A stretch of 64,000 bases of DNA. Source: Rhizobium sp. Its GTDB lineage: Bacteria > Pseudomonadota > Alphaproteobacteria > Rhizobiales > Rhizobiaceae. The position numbers and the translations under genes were made by a program. The stretch spans positions 124,001-188,000 of the forward strand of contig PEKW01000002.1 in NCBI GenBank assembly GCA_002796995.1, written 5' to 3'. This document shows positions 45,245-55,085 of the stretch, one piece after another. Every line of letters begins with the position of its first letter. Positions within the stretch are counted from its first letter, which is position 1. The notes below the pieces were generated by a model, which saw nothing but the letters and a program-made list of their open reading frames with translations, was not told the origin of the DNA and ran no database searches.

Positions 45245-45610
45245 TCAGGTGAGCGGAACGATCCCAAGCTCGCTCTTCAGCTTGCGGGTCAGGCCCCCTG
45301 CAACCAGATCGTAGGACCGTTTCACGTAATGCACGAGGTCCTCAGGCGGCAGGGATGCCTTGTCGGTGATCGACACCCATTTGCGCTTGGCGAAATAGGG
45401 CGCCTGGGCAATTCCTTCGAGCGAAGTCAGGATCTCGAAGGTCTCCTCGGTCACCTTGACGCCGATATTGGCGCCGTCTTCGCCGCGATGCAGCAGGGTG
45501 AAAACCTTGTCGCCCACCTTGGCGACATGCGATTCCCACTGGTCGACGAGCGTGACGCCGGCAAGACCGGTGACGAAGGTGTCGAAATCCGCCTGATCGA
45601 AGAGGTCCAT
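45245..45610 (-). CDS. MmcQ/YjbR family protein
   Basis: A 121-residue protein with the YjbR fold, which is like a TATA-binding-protein-like DNA-binding or protein-interaction domain. AKVGDKVFTLLHRGEDGANIGVKV and APYFAKRKWVSI are family blocks. It lies six bases downstream of coaBC on the same strand, with GGAGG ten bases before the ATG. Its function is unknown. Confidence 0.9.
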   Translation of the reverse strand: MDLFDQADFDTFVTGLAGVTLVDQWESHVAKVGDKVFTLLHRGEDGANIGVKVTEETFEILTSLEGIAQAPYFAKRKWVSITDKASLPPEDLVHYVKRSYDLVAGGLTRKLKSELGIVPLT

Positions 45611-45616
45611 GAACCG

Positions 45617-46828
45617 TCAGCCTCCGTTGAGCGTTTCGGCGATCCGCCGCGCCAGGCGGTCGGCCACCTCGTCCTTGGAAAGGTCCGGCCATTGCTCGAC
45701 GCCGGTCCCGGTAATCAGCCTCACACTGTTGCGCGTGCCGCCCATGATGCCGGTCTCCGGCGAAACGTCATTGGCGACGATCAGATCGGCGCCCTTGCGT
45801 TCCAGCTTGGCGCGCCCGTTGTCCTCGACATTCTCGGTCTCGGCGGCAAAGCCGACGACGATCTTCGGACGGTGTTCGTGATGCCCGACGGTCTTCAGGA
45901 TGTCCGGGTTCTCGGTGAGTTGCAGCGGCGCGGGGGCCTCGCCGGGCTTCTTCTTGATCTTCTGGTCCGCGGATGCGGCAACGCGCCAGTCGGCGACGGC
46001 CGCAACCATCACGGCGATGTCGGCCGGTAGCCGCGAGATCACCGCATCGCGCATCTCTTCGGCCCGTTCCACATGCACGGTGGCCACACCCTTTGGATCG
46101 GCAATGGTGACGGGTCCGGAGACGAGCGTCACTTGCGCGCCGAGCCTTGCCAGTGCGGCGGCGATCGCATGGCCCTGGCGGCCGGAGGAGCGGTTGGCGA
46201 TGTAGCGGACCGGGTCGATCGGCTCATGCGTCGGGCCTGACGTCACGATCGCGGTCCGGCCGGCCAGCGGCTTCGGACCGTCGTCGAGCAGGCGTTCGGC
46301 GGCAGCGACGATGTCGAGCGGTTCGGCCATGCGGCCGAGCCCGTTCTCGCCGCTCTCGGCCATTTCGCCGGCCATTGGCCCGACGAAGGAAAGCCCGTCG
46401 GCGGCAAGGGTCGCGACGTTGCGTTTTGTCGCCGGGTGCGCCCACATCTTCGGGTTCATTGCCGGCACGACCAGCACCGGCCTGTCGGTCGCCAGAAGCA
46501 CGGTCGAGGCGAGGTCGTCGGCGAGGCCGTTCGCCATCTTCGCCATCAGGTCGGCGGTGGCGGGTGCGATCACGATCAGGTCGCAGTCGCGCGCAAGGCG
46601 GATATGGCCGACGTCCTGCTCGTCCTCGCGGGAAAACAGATCGGTATAGACATGGCTCGCCGACAGGGCGCCGACGGCGAGCGGCGTGACGAATTCCTGC
46701 GCCCCGCGCGTCATGATCGGCCGGACCGTCGCGCCGCGTTCGCGCAGGCGCCGGATGAGGTCGAGGCTCTTGTAGGCGGCGATGCCGCCCGAGATGATGA
46801 GAACGATGCGCTTGCCCGCCAAGGTCAT
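45617..46828 (-). CDS. coaBC: Bifunctional phosphopantothenoylcysteine decarboxylase/ligase
   Basis: Two coenzyme A steps in one chain: CoaB links 4'-phosphopantothenate and cysteine (CTP), and CoaC decarboxylates the product with FMN. The 403-residue protein has the CoaC flavodoxin-like N-terminus IVLIISGGIAAYKSLDLIRR, the FMN block APATADLMAKMANG, and the CoaB part ITSGPTHEPIDPVRYIANRSSG and PKIVVGFAAETEN. Start 46828 is supported by GAGGGAG. Part of a minus-strand run ending in yjbR. Confidence 0.96.
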   Translation of the reverse strand: MTLAGKRIVLIISGGIAAYKSLDLIRRLRERGATVRPIMTRGAQEFVTPLAVGALSASHVYTDLFSREDEQDVGHIRLARDCDLIVIAPATADLMAKMANGLADDLASTVLLATDRPVLVVPAMNPKMWAHPATKRNVATLAADGLSFVGPMAGEMAESGENGLGRMAEPLDIVAAAERLLDDGPKPLAGRTAIVTSGPTHEPIDPVRYIANRSSGRQGHAIAAALARLGAQVTLVSGPVTIADPKGVATVHVERAEEMRDAVISRLPADIAVMVAAVADWRVAASADQKIKKKPGEAPAPLQLTENPDILKTVGHHEHRPKIVVGFAAETENVEDNGRAKLERKGADLIVANDVSPETGIMGGTRNSVRLITGTGVEQWPDLSKDEVADRLARRIAETLNGG

Positions 46829-47024
46829 GCCAGTGGAGTCTCCCTCAGAGCAATGCCGGGAAAGTACGAAGCGGCTTTCCGTCCGGAACTGCATCAAAAC
46901 AAAGAGATAGAGTGTTTCGCCGTTTGGGTGAAACGGTGAACGCCCTAAGTCGCGGCGACACTAGCCGAAATTCCGCATCGGGGAAATCGCCGTACGACAG
47001 CAGAAATCGCCGGCGAAACGGCGC

Positions 47025-48074
47025 TCAGCTGCGTGACACGTGGGGGATGCAGATCTGCAGCGGCACTTCGGCGATCGTGCCGCTCGGCGTTTCGATGTAG
47101 CAAATGCCGGGACCGAGGGTCGATGCCATGGATTTGACGATGCGGCTGCCGAGCCCCGTGCCGGTCGGCGCGCTTCCCGGCTTCATGCCGATGCCGTCGT
47201 CTTCGACGCGCAGCAGGGCTTCGTTCTCGCCCGTGTGCTTCAGGCTGACACGGATCTCGCCGCCGCCGTCGGGATAGGCATATTTGAAGGCATTGGTCAC
47301 CAGTTCGGTGACGATCATGCCGACGGAAACCGCACGGTCGGCGCTGAGAGAGATCGGATCGGCATCCAGCGCCAGCTGTATCGGCTTTTCCGGATTCTGC
47401 AGCGAGCCTGCAAGTTCTCCGGTGAGGTTCTGCAGGTAGCGGTCGAGCTCGACGCGGCTGACGTCGTCGGAGGTATAGAGGCTGCGGTGCATGCCGGCGA
47501 TCGCCGTGATGCGCGCCTGGGTCTCGGCGAGCTCGCCCTTGACCTCTTCGCTCTTCGAATTCGAGATCTGCAGCCGGAGCAGGCTGGCGACCAGCGCCAG
47601 CGAATTGGCGACGCGGTGATTGACCTCGGCCAGCAGGGCTTCCGCCCGTTCCTTGGCGCGCCGGATTTCCTCGTCGGCGCGCTCCTTGGCGGCGCGCAGC
47701 TGGGCATTCGCCACCGAATGCTCGATGGCGCTGATCAGCAGCGGCATGAAATCGTCGCCGACGCTCTTGATGACATAGTCCGAAGCGCCGGCGCGGATCG
47801 CCTCGATGGCGATCTGGGCTTCGTTGGAGCCGGTGACATAGACCACGGGCACGGTGATGGCGCGCGCCCGCAGGCGCTTCAACACTTCATGGCCGGTGAT
47901 GTTCTGCAGGTAATGGTCGAGCACCATCACGTCGAAGCTGTCGGCCTCGAGCAATGCGATGGCATCCTCGGGCGTGGCGGCATGCGCCAGCGAGTGCCCG
48001 AGGCGCTCAAGAGCTTTCTGTACGAGACGGGCGATGGCCGCATCGTCATCCAGATAGAGGATGCGGATGCTCAT
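47025..48074 (-). CDS. Receiver-HisKA_2 hybrid histidine kinase
   Basis: A 349-residue soluble protein. Residues 1-120 form a receiver domain with phospho-acceptor Asp53 (VMVLDHYLQN) and acidic DDD at 9-11; residues 125-230 are a coiled-coil and HisKA_2 dimerisation domain with phospho-His153 in LLAEVNHRVANSLALVASLL; a HATPase domain follows (ELVTNAFKYAYPDGGG, VEDDGIGM). Such REC-HWE/HisKA_2 proteins are typical of Rhizobiales. It is third in a cluster with a CHASE3 kinase and a single-domain receiver, and probably a downstream kinase of the relay. Confidence 0.93.
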   Translation of the reverse strand: MSIRILYLDDDAAIARLVQKALERLGHSLAHAATPEDAIALLEADSFDVMVLDHYLQNITGHEVLKRLRARAITVPVVYVTGSNEAQIAIEAIRAGASDYVIKSVGDDFMPLLISAIEHSVANAQLRAAKERADEEIRRAKERAEALLAEVNHRVANSLALVASLLRLQISNSKSEEVKGELAETQARITAIAGMHRSLYTSDDVSRVELDRYLQNLTGELAGSLQNPEKPIQLALDADPISLSADRAVSVGMIVTELVTNAFKYAYPDGGGEIRVSLKHTGENEALLRVEDDGIGMKPGSAPTGTGLGSRIVKSMASTLGPGICYIETPSGTIAEVPLQICIPHVSRS

Positions 48075-48089
48075 CGGCCCGTGTCCGCA

Positions 48090-48527
48090 TCACGGAATCT
48101 GCATGACCGAGAAAAACAGCCCCAGCTGCCGGATGGCATTGGCGAAATTGTCATAGTCGACAGGTTTTGTGATGTAGACATTCGCCCCAAGATCGTAGCA
48201 TCGCTGAATTTCGCGTTCGTCGTCGGTCGTGGTCAGGATGACGACCGGCAGGCGACGTGTATGCGGGTTGGATTTGACTTTTTCAAGGATATCCGTGCCG
48301 GACATGTCCGGCAAGTTGAGATCGAGCAGGATCAGCAAATAACGGTCGATCGAGGCCACTCCGCTTCTGTCCTTGCCCAGGATGAAGTCCAGAGCTTCGG
48401 TGCCGTTCGTGAATGGGATGATCTCGTTGTTCACCCCGGCCCGGCGCACGTTCTTCTCGATCAGACGGGCATGACCCTCGTCGTCCTCGACCATAACGAT
48501 GGTGACTTCTTTTCCCACGGCTTTCAT
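48090..48527 (-). CDS. Single-domain response regulator (Rcp1-like receiver)
   Basis: A 145-residue receiver without an output domain. Phospho-Asp69 sits in LILLDLNLPDMSG, acidic pocket EDD at 14-16, and ITKPVDYDNF holds the conserved Lys-Pro. Its extended loop (FILGKDRSGVASIDRYLL) resembles phytochrome-associated Rcp1-type receivers. It sits between the two kinases, so it likely shuttles phosphate between them. Confidence 0.93.
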   Translation of the reverse strand: MKAVGKEVTIVMVEDDEGHARLIEKNVRRAGVNNEIIPFTNGTEALDFILGKDRSGVASIDRYLLILLDLNLPDMSGTDILEKVKSNPHTRRLPVVILTTTDDEREIQRCYDLGANVYITKPVDYDNFANAIRQLGLFFSVMQIP

Positions 48528-48530
48528 CTC

Positions 48531-50018
48531 TCAACTCCGTACAATACGCGACAAATCCGACGGCAGGCGCAGTACGAAGGTCGACCCCGATCCCAGCTTG
48601 GACCTAACGGTTATCTCGCCGCCGAGGTTCCTTGCCAGGGACCGCACATGCGCAAGGCCGATGCCTTCACCGGACTTGTCCTGCTGTCCGGAACGCCGGA
48701 ACAGCTCGAATATGCGTTCGTGGTCTTCGTCTGCAATGCCGCGACCGTTATCCTCGACCTCGATGCGTACCAGATTGCGGCCTTCCGGCATCGCGCGCAC
48801 CGTCAGGTTGAGCGGTCTCTCCGGATGTTTATACTTCACGGCATTATCGAAAAGGTTACCGAGGATCTGCTCGAGCGAAAAACGGTCGGTGTTGATGGAC
48901 GACACGCGGATGTCCAGATGGACTTCGCCGGCGCTTTCGCTGATCTGGTGGTGCACGCTGGCGCTGGTCGCTTCCACCAGGTTCTTCAGGCCGATCTGCT
49001 CCGGCTTCAGCGGGCGCCGACCGTCGCGCGAAATCTTCAGGATCGCGTTGATCAGGCCGTCCATCTTCTTCGTCGACGAGCGGATGAAGCCGATCGCCTC
49101 CGGCAGGTCTTCCGATGCCGCGAGCCGCGCTTCCCGGATCTGCTCCTCGGTCAGCGTGCCGCCATCGGCCAGAACATAGGTCTGCAAGGCCTTCAGCGAG
49201 GTGTCGAGCTCCGCGGTGAAGCCCATGACGTTGACGAGCGGCGCGCGCAGGTCGTGCGTGACGATATAGGCGAAGCGCTGGATTTCCTGGTTGGCCTGCA
49301 TCAGGTCTTCGGTGCGCTCGTTGACCCGCTCTTCGAGCCCGTCGTTGAGCAGTTCCACCTCGCGGCGGGCGCTGGAAAGCGCACGCACATGCTGGGTGAT
49401 GATGGCGATGGCCCCGCCCATAACCGCGAGGATCGCGACGGCACCGCCGAGGGTGAACCACTTCAGCTGGCGTGTGGCCTCCAGCTGTTCGTCGACGCCG
49501 CGCTGCACGTTGGCGTCGGACTGGGTCTTGAAGAATTCGAGAATGGCCCGGATGTCGTCCATCAGTACGCGTCCGAGCTCGGACTTGACCAGCAGGATCG
49601 CTTCGTCCTGCCGTCCGCTGCGTGTCAGGTCGACGGTATGGATCATCTCTTCGAGCTTGCTTTCCGTCAGTCGGCGAAGCTCTGGTATGCGCTCTTCCTT
49701 GATGGGCCGGCCCTTGACCAGTTCGGTCACCAGCGCGAGGTTCTTGCGCACCTCGGCCAAAGACTTCTCGTAGACGCCGAGGAAACTTTCGTCCTGCGTC
49801 AGGACGAAACCCCGCTGGCCGGTCTCGGCGTCGACGAGCGTCTGCAGCATGTCGGCTGCGGCGCGGCGGATGTCGCGTTCCTCGATGATATAGGCAAAGG
49901 TCGACTGGCTGCGGTCGACGAGCCAGAGCGAGGAGAGGATGATGCCGGTCAGGACGATGGTCCCGACGATCAGCATCAGGATGGTCGTGCGAACGAAATT
50001 GGCATTGGTGGCCGACAT
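48531..50018 (-). CDS. CHASE3-domain sensor histidine kinase
   Basis: A 495-residue membrane sensor kinase. TM1 at 12-34 (ILMLIVGTIVLTGIILSSLW), a periplasmic CHASE3 domain with the ETGQRGF signature at 65-71, TM2 at ~187-208, a HAMP-like linker, then HisKA with phospho-His255 (FAYIVTHDLRAPLVNVMGF) and HATPase motifs FSLEQILGNLFDNAVKY and VEDNGRGI. CHASE3 ligand is unknown. Unlike most kinases near a regulator, it pairs with two receivers. Three bases separate it from the receiver gene. Confidence 0.94.
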   Translation of the reverse strand: MSATNANFVRTTILMLIVGTIVLTGIILSSLWLVDRSQSTFAYIIEERDIRRAAADMLQTLVDAETGQRGFVLTQDESFLGVYEKSLAEVRKNLALVTELVKGRPIKEERIPELRRLTESKLEEMIHTVDLTRSGRQDEAILLVKSELGRVLMDDIRAILEFFKTQSDANVQRGVDEQLEATRQLKWFTLGGAVAILAVMGGAIAIITQHVRALSSARREVELLNDGLEERVNERTEDLMQANQEIQRFAYIVTHDLRAPLVNVMGFTAELDTSLKALQTYVLADGGTLTEEQIREARLAASEDLPEAIGFIRSSTKKMDGLINAILKISRDGRRPLKPEQIGLKNLVEATSASVHHQISESAGEVHLDIRVSSINTDRFSLEQILGNLFDNAVKYKHPERPLNLTVRAMPEGRNLVRIEVEDNGRGIADEDHERIFELFRRSGQQDKSGEGIGLAHVRSLARNLGGEITVRSKLGSGSTFVLRLPSDLSRIVRS

Positions 50019-50175
50019 GGCATGTCCCGGATCATGGCGCCTGCAAGGAGCGCAACTGGGTCAGATCGAAATGGCGGCGCGGGAACGGCGCTGGAGCGGC
50101 CGAACCGACCGCCCATTCCAAGGTGAATGGAGCACGAAGGCGTCGTTTAACGGGTAGAAAGGTTTGAGCGGCAAA

Positions 50176-51750
50176 TCAACCGATTTTGACAGCGATCAAG
50201 AGCAGAAGTGCGGCGATCACCCAGAGCGCCAGCCGCCCGAACCGGCTGTGGCGGGCTTCCGAACGGCCGATGGCCTCGGTCGTCTCGGGGTCGAATCTAA
50301 GCCCGTTCTCGCTCATATGGACGATTTCGCTGTGCAGCTTTTCCGTTTTTGCGGCGATTTCCGGAAGCGCTTCGGCGAGCCTCAGCGCCGCGCGCACGCC
50401 ATCCTTGAGATCGCCGACGATGCGCTTGGGGCCGAGATTCTCGCGGATCCACTGCGAGACGACCGGATCGGACGCCTTCCACATGTTGAAGCGCGGATTG
50501 AGCATGCGCGCCACGCCCTCGACGACGACCATGGTCTTCTGCAGCATGACGAGCTCGGGCCGCGTTTCCATGTCGAACAGCTCGGTCACCTCGAACAGCA
50601 GGGTGAGCAGCTTGCCCATGGAGATGGTCTCGGCCGGCTGGCCGTGGATCGGCTCGCCGATCGCCCGGATCGCCTGGGCGAAACTCGCGACATTGTGGTG
50701 CGAGGGCACGTAACCGGCCTCGAAATGCACCTCGGCGACGCGCAGATAGTCGCGGGTGATGAAGCCGTAGAGGATCTCGGCGAGGAAGCGGCGTTCCTTC
50801 TTGCCGAGACGGCCGGCAATACCCATGTCGACCGCGACGATCATGCCGTCGGGGGCGACGAACAGGTTGCCCGGATGCATGTCGGCATGGAAGAAGCCAT
50901 CGCGCAGGGTGTGGCGCAGGAATGACTGGATCAGCGTATCGGCCAGATGGTCGAGATCGTGCCCGGCCGCCTTCAGCGCCTCGACATCCGACATCTTGAT
51001 GCCGTCGATCCACTCCATGGTGACGACATCGCGGCCGGTGCGCTCCCAGTCGACGATCGGGACGCGGAAGCCGGGGTCGTCCTTGGTGTTCTCGGTGATT
51101 TCCGAAAGTGCCGCCGCCTCGAGCCTAAGGTCCATCTCGACCTTCGTCGTCTGCTCGAGCGTACGCGTCACCTCGACCGGACGCAGGCGCCGCGTGTGCG
51201 GCAGGAACCGCTCCTGCAGGTGCGACACGAGATACATGGCCTCGAGATCCGCAGCGAAGCGCTTGCGCACGCCGGGGCGGATGACCTTGACGGCCACCTT
51301 CTTGCGTCCCTCGGGCGTGTCCACCTCCGCCGGGTGGACCTGGGCGATCGAGGCCGCGGCGATCGGCTCGCCGAACGAGGCGTAGAGATCGTCGATCGAA
51401 CGGCCGAGCGATCCCGTCACGGTCGCCTTGGCGGCCTCCGTCGGGAAGAAGGCCATGCGGTCCTGCAGGCCGGCAAGGTCGTCGGCGAATTCGGCGCCGA
51501 CCACGTCCGGCCGCGTCGCCAGGAACTGGCCGATCTTGACATAGGAGGGACCCAGCCGCTCGACGGCGCGGGCCAGCCGGTCGGAGCGCTGCTCGCGTCT
51601 GGCGCGCTTGCGGGCCAGAAGTCCGGCAGCACCCTTGGCGAAGGCGACGAGCGGCGGAAGGCCTTCGGAGGGCAGGGCGGCGATCACGCCTTCCCTGACA
51701 AGCACCCAGCCCACCCGCGCCAGGCGGAAATATGCTCCGACAGTGCTCAT
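50176..51750 (-). CDS. ubiB: 2-Octaprenylphenol hydroxylase accessory kinase-like protein UbiB
   Basis: ABC1/ADCK-family atypical kinase required for ubiquinone synthesis. The 524-residue protein carries the KxGQ motif in GPSYVKIGQFLATRPDVVG, the A-rich loop segment SIAQVHPAEVDTP and FFHADMHPGNLFVAPDGMI for Mg-ATP binding. Two C-terminal hydrophobic helices (FGRLALWVIAALLLLIAVKI) anchor it in the membrane. It follows ubiE by five bases and its start MSTVGAYF is at 51750. Confidence 0.95.
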   Translation of the reverse strand: MSTVGAYFRLARVGWVLVREGVIAALPSEGLPPLVAFAKGAAGLLARKRARREQRSDRLARAVERLGPSYVKIGQFLATRPDVVGAEFADDLAGLQDRMAFFPTEAAKATVTGSLGRSIDDLYASFGEPIAAASIAQVHPAEVDTPEGRKKVAVKVIRPGVRKRFAADLEAMYLVSHLQERFLPHTRRLRPVEVTRTLEQTTKVEMDLRLEAAALSEITENTKDDPGFRVPIVDWERTGRDVVTMEWIDGIKMSDVEALKAAGHDLDHLADTLIQSFLRHTLRDGFFHADMHPGNLFVAPDGMIVAVDMGIAGRLGKKERRFLAEILYGFITRDYLRVAEVHFEAGYVPSHHNVASFAQAIRAIGEPIHGQPAETISMGKLLTLLFEVTELFDMETRPELVMLQKTMVVVEGVARMLNPRFNMWKASDPVVSQWIRENLGPKRIVGDLKDGVRAALRLAEALPEIAAKTEKLHSEIVHMSENGLRFDPETTEAIGRSEARHSRFGRLALWVIAALLLLIAVKIG

Positions 51751-51755
51751 GAAGA

Positions 51756-52532
51756 TCAGAGTTTCCAGCCGGAATGCAGCGCTGCGATGCCGCCCGAATA
51801 ATTGGTGAAGGTGACGCGCGAGAAGCCGGCGCTGGATATCATCTTGGCGAAGTCGCCCTGGTTGGGGAATTTGCGGATCGATTCCACCAGATACTGGTAG
51901 GGCTCGGCATCGCCGGTGATCATCTTGCCGAACCGCGGAATGGCCTTGAACGACCACTGGTCGTAGAAGCGGTCGAGCAGCGGCATCTCGACTTCGGAAA
52001 ACTCCAGCACAAGCAGGCGTCCGCCGCGCTTCAGCACGCGATAGGCCTCGCTCAGGGCGACGTCGATGCGCGGCACGTTGCGGATGCCAAACGCGATCGT
52101 ATAGGCGTCGAAGCTGTTGTCCTCGAAGGGCAGTTCCTCGGCATTCGCCTCGACGAAGGTGAGATTGCCCGAAAGGCCCTTCTTCTCGGCGCGCTCGGCG
52201 CCGACGCCGAGCATGGAGCCATTGATGTCGAGCACGGTGGCGTGCGCCAGTCGGCCGGACGTCTCGACGATGCGAAAGGCGATGTCGCCGGTGCCGCCAG
52301 CCACGTCGAGCACCTTGTAGGCGGGATCCTTGCGCGGGTTCAGCGCGGCGATCATCGCATCCTTCCAGATGCGGTGAAGGCCTGCCGACATGACGTCGTT
52401 CATGATGTCGTAGCGCTTGGCGACCTTGTGGAAGACCTCGTTGACCAGAACCTGCTTTTCGCCTTCGGCGACCTCGCGGAAGCCGTAGGAGGTTTCCATG
52501 CCGCCATTGGCGGAAGTGCGGCTCTCGGCCAT
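51756..52532 (-). CDS. ubiE: Ubiquinone/menaquinone methyltransferase UbiE
   Basis: C-methyltransferase converting demethoxyubiquinol precursors (2-polyprenyl-6-methoxy-1,4-benzoquinol) using SAM. The 258-residue protein has the UbiE family signatures [34 protein letters not shown] and [22 protein letters not shown]. The start MAESRTSA at 52532 has GGAG ten bases upstream. Directly upstream of ubiB in a minus-strand operon. Confidence 0.96.
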   Translation of the reverse strand: MAESRTSANGGMETSYGFREVAEGEKQVLVNEVFHKVAKRYDIMNDVMSAGLHRIWKDAMIAALNPRKDPAYKVLDVAGGTGDIAFRIVETSGRLAHATVLDINGSMLGVGAERAEKKGLSGNLTFVEANAEELPFEDNSFDAYTIAFGIRNVPRIDVALSEAYRVLKRGGRLLVLEFSEVEMPLLDRFYDQWSFKAIPRFGKMITGDAEPYQYLVESIRKFPNQGDFAKMISSAGFSRVTFTNYSGGIAALHSGWKL

Positions 52533-52674
52533 CTGATCACTCCATTGTCTCATGCGGTCGAAAGACCATAGCGAAATCGCCTCAGGCACGCTATCTCGGG
52601 CCTGGCCGGCCAACGCGCTGTTGCGCTGGTCTACAGACGTTTCAGGCGCCGTTCAAACGGAAAGATGGGATGCA

Positions 52675-53571
52675 ATGCCGGAATTGCCAGAGGTCGAGAC
52701 GGTCAAGAGGGGGCTTTCGCCGACCATGGAAGGGGCGGTGATGCAGCGGGTCGAGCTGCGTCGTCCCGACCTGCGCTTTCCTCTGCCGCGCGATTTCGTA
52801 GCACGGCTGACTGGACGGCAGATCGTAGGCCTTGCCCGCCGCGCCAAATACCTGCTGGTCGATCTCGACGACGGGACCACCCTCATTGCCCATCTCGGCA
52901 TGTCGGGTTCGTTCCGCATCGAAGAGGGCGAAAGGTCAGGCCAGCCGGGCGAATTCCACCACGCCAGGTCGAAGGACGAAAAGCACGACCACGTCATCTT
53001 TCATCTGCGGCAGGCGCAGGGCAGGGGCGTCGCGCGCGTCATCTATAATGACCCGCGCCGTTTCGGCTTCATGGATCTGGCGCTGCGCAACGATCTCGAC
53101 GCCTATCCGGCCTTCCGCGAGCTCGGTCCGGAACCCGTCGGCAATACGCTCGACGCCGCCTATCTCGCCGGCCGTTTCGCCGGAAAGCAGCAGCCGCTGA
53201 AGACGGCCCTGCTCGATCAGAAGGTCGTGGCCGGGCTCGGCAATATCTATGTGTGCGAGGCGTTGTGGCGCTCTCATCTGTCGCCGAAGCGTGCAGCCGC
53301 CAGCCTGGTGACCGCGACCGGCCGGCCGAAGAAGGAACTGCAAGCGCTCACGGAGGCGATCCGCGCGGTGATTGCCGATGCGATCGAGGCCGGCGGCTCG
53401 TCGCTGCGCGACCATATTCAGACTGACGGCACGCTCGGTTATTTCCAGCACAGTTTCTGCGTCTACGACCGCGAGGGCGAAGCTTGCCGGACGCCCGGCT
53501 GCGGCGGTAGGGTCGAGCGTATCGTGCAGGGCGGGCGATCGTCATTCTATTGTCGCCTCTGCCAGAAATAG
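52675..53571 (+). CDS. mutM: Formamidopyrimidine-DNA glycosylase
   Basis: Removes oxidised purines such as 8-oxoguanine and cleaves the abasic site. The 298-residue protein begins with the catalytic N-terminus PELPEVETV, and ends in a zinc finger CxxC (CRTPGCGG...CRLCQ). The H2TH region is [23 protein letters not shown] at 52675 is required because Pro2 is the nucleophile; longer frames are excluded. Divergent from ubiE. Confidence 0.97.
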   Translation: MPELPEVETVKRGLSPTMEGAVMQRVELRRPDLRFPLPRDFVARLTGRQIVGLARRAKYLLVDLDDGTTLIAHLGMSGSFRIEEGERSGQPGEFHHARSKDEKHDHVIFHLRQAQGRGVARVIYNDPRRFGFMDLALRNDLDAYPAFRELGPEPVGNTLDAAYLAGRFAGKQQPLKTALLDQKVVAGLGNIYVCEALWRSHLSPKRAAASLVTATGRPKKELQALTEAIRAVIADAIEAGGSSLRDHIQTDGTLGYFQHSFCVYDREGEACRTPGCGGRVERIVQGGRSSFYCRLCQK

Positions 53572-53597
53572 ACTTCAATAAGAAACGGGAGATACCG

Positions 53598-54371
53598 ATG
53601 ACCTATGAAACCCTCCTGCTGGAGACCCGCGGCCGCGTGGCGATCATCACGCTCAACCGGCCGCAGGCGCTGAATGCGCTGAATTCGACCGTGCTGGCCG
53701 AAATGCGCCAGCTGCTCGGCAAACTGCAGGCGGATGACGGCATCGGCGCCGTCGTGCTGACCGGCTCGGAAAAGGCCTTTGCCGCCGGCGCCGACATCAA
53801 GGAGATGCAGTCGCTCGAATTCGTTGATGCCTATCGCGGCGACCTGTTCAGCGGTTGGGACGATGTGGCGGGCTTCCGCAAGCCGATGATCGCCGCGGTA
53901 TCCGGCTTTGCGCTCGGCGGCGGCTGCGAGCTCGCCATGATGTGCGACTTCATCATTGCCGCCAAGACGGCGAAGTTCGGCCAGCCGGAGATCACGCTGG
54001 GCGTCATTCCCGGCATGGGCGGCACCCAGCGCCTGACCCGGGCGGTCGGCAAGGCGAAGGCGATGGATCTCTGCCTCACCGGCCGGCTGATGGACGCCCA
54101 CGAGGCCGAGAGCGCCGGACTGGTCGCGCGCGTGGTGGACCAGGAGCGCCTGCTGGACGAGGCGGTGGCTGCGGCGGAGAAGATCGCCGGCTTCTCGCAG
54201 ACGGCCGTCGGCATGGTCAAGGAGACGGTCAGCCGGGCCTTCGAGCAGACGCTGAGCGAGGGGCTGCGCTTCGAGCGCCGCCTTTTCCATTCGCTCTTTG
54301 CCACGGAAGACCAGAAGGAAGGCATGGCGGCCTTCACCGAGAAGCGCAAGCCGGTGTTCAAGAACCGCTAA
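53598..54371 (+). CDS. Enoyl-CoA hydratase
   Basis: Adds water to trans-2-enoyl-CoA in fatty-acid beta-oxidation. The 257-residue crotonase-fold protein has [19 protein letters not shown] and [20 protein letters not shown], each with the Gly-rich oxyanion hole or catalytic Glu. The start MTYETLLLE at 53598 has GGGAGA upstream. It lies 26 bases after mutM, so they may be co-transcribed. Confidence 0.93.
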   Translation: MTYETLLLETRGRVAIITLNRPQALNALNSTVLAEMRQLLGKLQADDGIGAVVLTGSEKAFAAGADIKEMQSLEFVDAYRGDLFSGWDDVAGFRKPMIAAVSGFALGGGCELAMMCDFIIAAKTAKFGQPEITLGVIPGMGGTQRLTRAVGKAKAMDLCLTGRLMDAHEAESAGLVARVVDQERLLDEAVAAAEKIAGFSQTAVGMVKETVSRAFEQTLSEGLRFERRLFHSLFATEDQKEGMAAFTEKRKPVFKNR

Positions 54372-54408
54372 GGGACTCGCAACGCGCGATTTCCTGCAAA
54401 TTGCGCGT

Positions 54409-54437
54409 TGACGACCCTGCGCTTTCGGGCTATATGC
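54409..54437 (+). promoter_or_regulatory. Sigma-70-type promoter of rpsT
   Basis: TTGACG (54409-54414) and TATATG (54432-54437) separated by 17 bases, 124 bases upstream of the rpsT start. The spacing and match are good for a housekeeping promoter, and it lies in the non-coding gap after the enoyl-CoA hydratase. The 5'-UTR of about 115 bases could carry autoregulation by S20. Confidence 0.75.
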
Positions 54438-54560
54438 CCGCCCACGGTTGGGAGAGCCAATGGCTCTTCCGAGAATAGCTCCCGAATTGCTGATATGGCA
54501 GGTCGCAACGACCCGACGCGGCGGTGGCGGGTTTTGGTTTGAATTCGAAGAGAGGCATCC

Positions 54561-54827
54561 ATGGCCAATACAACTTCGGCGAAGAAGGCGACCCGCAAGA
54601 TCGCCCGCCGTACTGCAGTCAACAAGGCTCGCCGTTCCCGCGTTCGCGGTTTCATCCGCAAGGTCGAGGAAGCCATCGCCTCTGGTGATGCCGCTCTCGC
54701 CAAGGACGCCCTGCAGGCCGCACAGCCGGAACTGCAGCGTGCAGCCAGCAAGGGTGTGGTTCACGCCAACACCGCTTCGCGCAAGATCTCGCGTCTCGCG
54801 AGCCGCGTTAAGGCGCTGGCGATCTAA
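54561..54827 (+). CDS. rpsT: Ribosomal protein S20
   Basis: Small-subunit protein binding 16S rRNA at the 5' domain. The 88-residue helical protein begins [17 protein letters not shown] and ends [12 protein letters not shown], with the conserved [16 protein letters not shown] and ASRKISRL. It has its own strong promoter (54409) and terminator (54858), as in many Rhizobiales, directly upstream of dnaA. Confidence 0.97.
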   Translation: MANTTSAKKATRKIARRTAVNKARRSRVRGFIRKVEEAIASGDAALAKDALQAAQPELQRAASKGVVHANTASRKISRLASRVKALAI

Positions 54828-54857
54828 TTTTCGCCGCATTTTTGTCACGATTGAATG

Positions 54858-54883
54858 AGCCTGGCTGCGAAGCCGGGCTTTTT
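54858..54883 (+). terminator. Rho-independent terminator of rpsT
   Basis: Stem AGCCTGGCT/AGCCGGGCT (one G-U) with loop GCGA followed by a T-run TTTTT; 30 bases after the rpsT stop. Confidence 0.85.
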
Positions 54884-54920
54884 CTGCGTTTGCTCGGTTC
54901 GACTTTGGTCCGCGGTCCGT

Positions 54921-54948
54921 TTGACAATTGGGTGTCAACTGGATGACA
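54921..54948. promoter_or_regulatory. Phased TGACA/TGTCA cluster upstream of dnaA
   Basis: TTGACA-N6-TGTCAA (54921-54938) is a perfect six-base inverted repeat, and a further TGACA at 54944-54948 follows. The three pentamers start at 54922, 54933 and 54944, exactly 11 bases apart, with alternating orientation. An 11-base phase places them on one face of the helix, as expected for a regulator that binds in tandem. Chance cannot be excluded. Confidence 0.4.
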
Positions 54949-55085
54949 GAAAAAATATAATAAATTCAAAAGGATACGAGAGGAATACCAGCCGCTGGCG
55001 GCTTCACTTAACGGCAGGTGGCCCCGGTTTCGAGTCAAGCGAATTTTTATTTTCAGGCCATTTTCCCCTCCTCTTCCCCGCCCTT

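Noticed and set aside
47040..50126. A 1028-codon frame on the plus strand
   Set aside because: It runs antisense to three recognisable signalling genes and is a GC-rich shadow frame without motifs.
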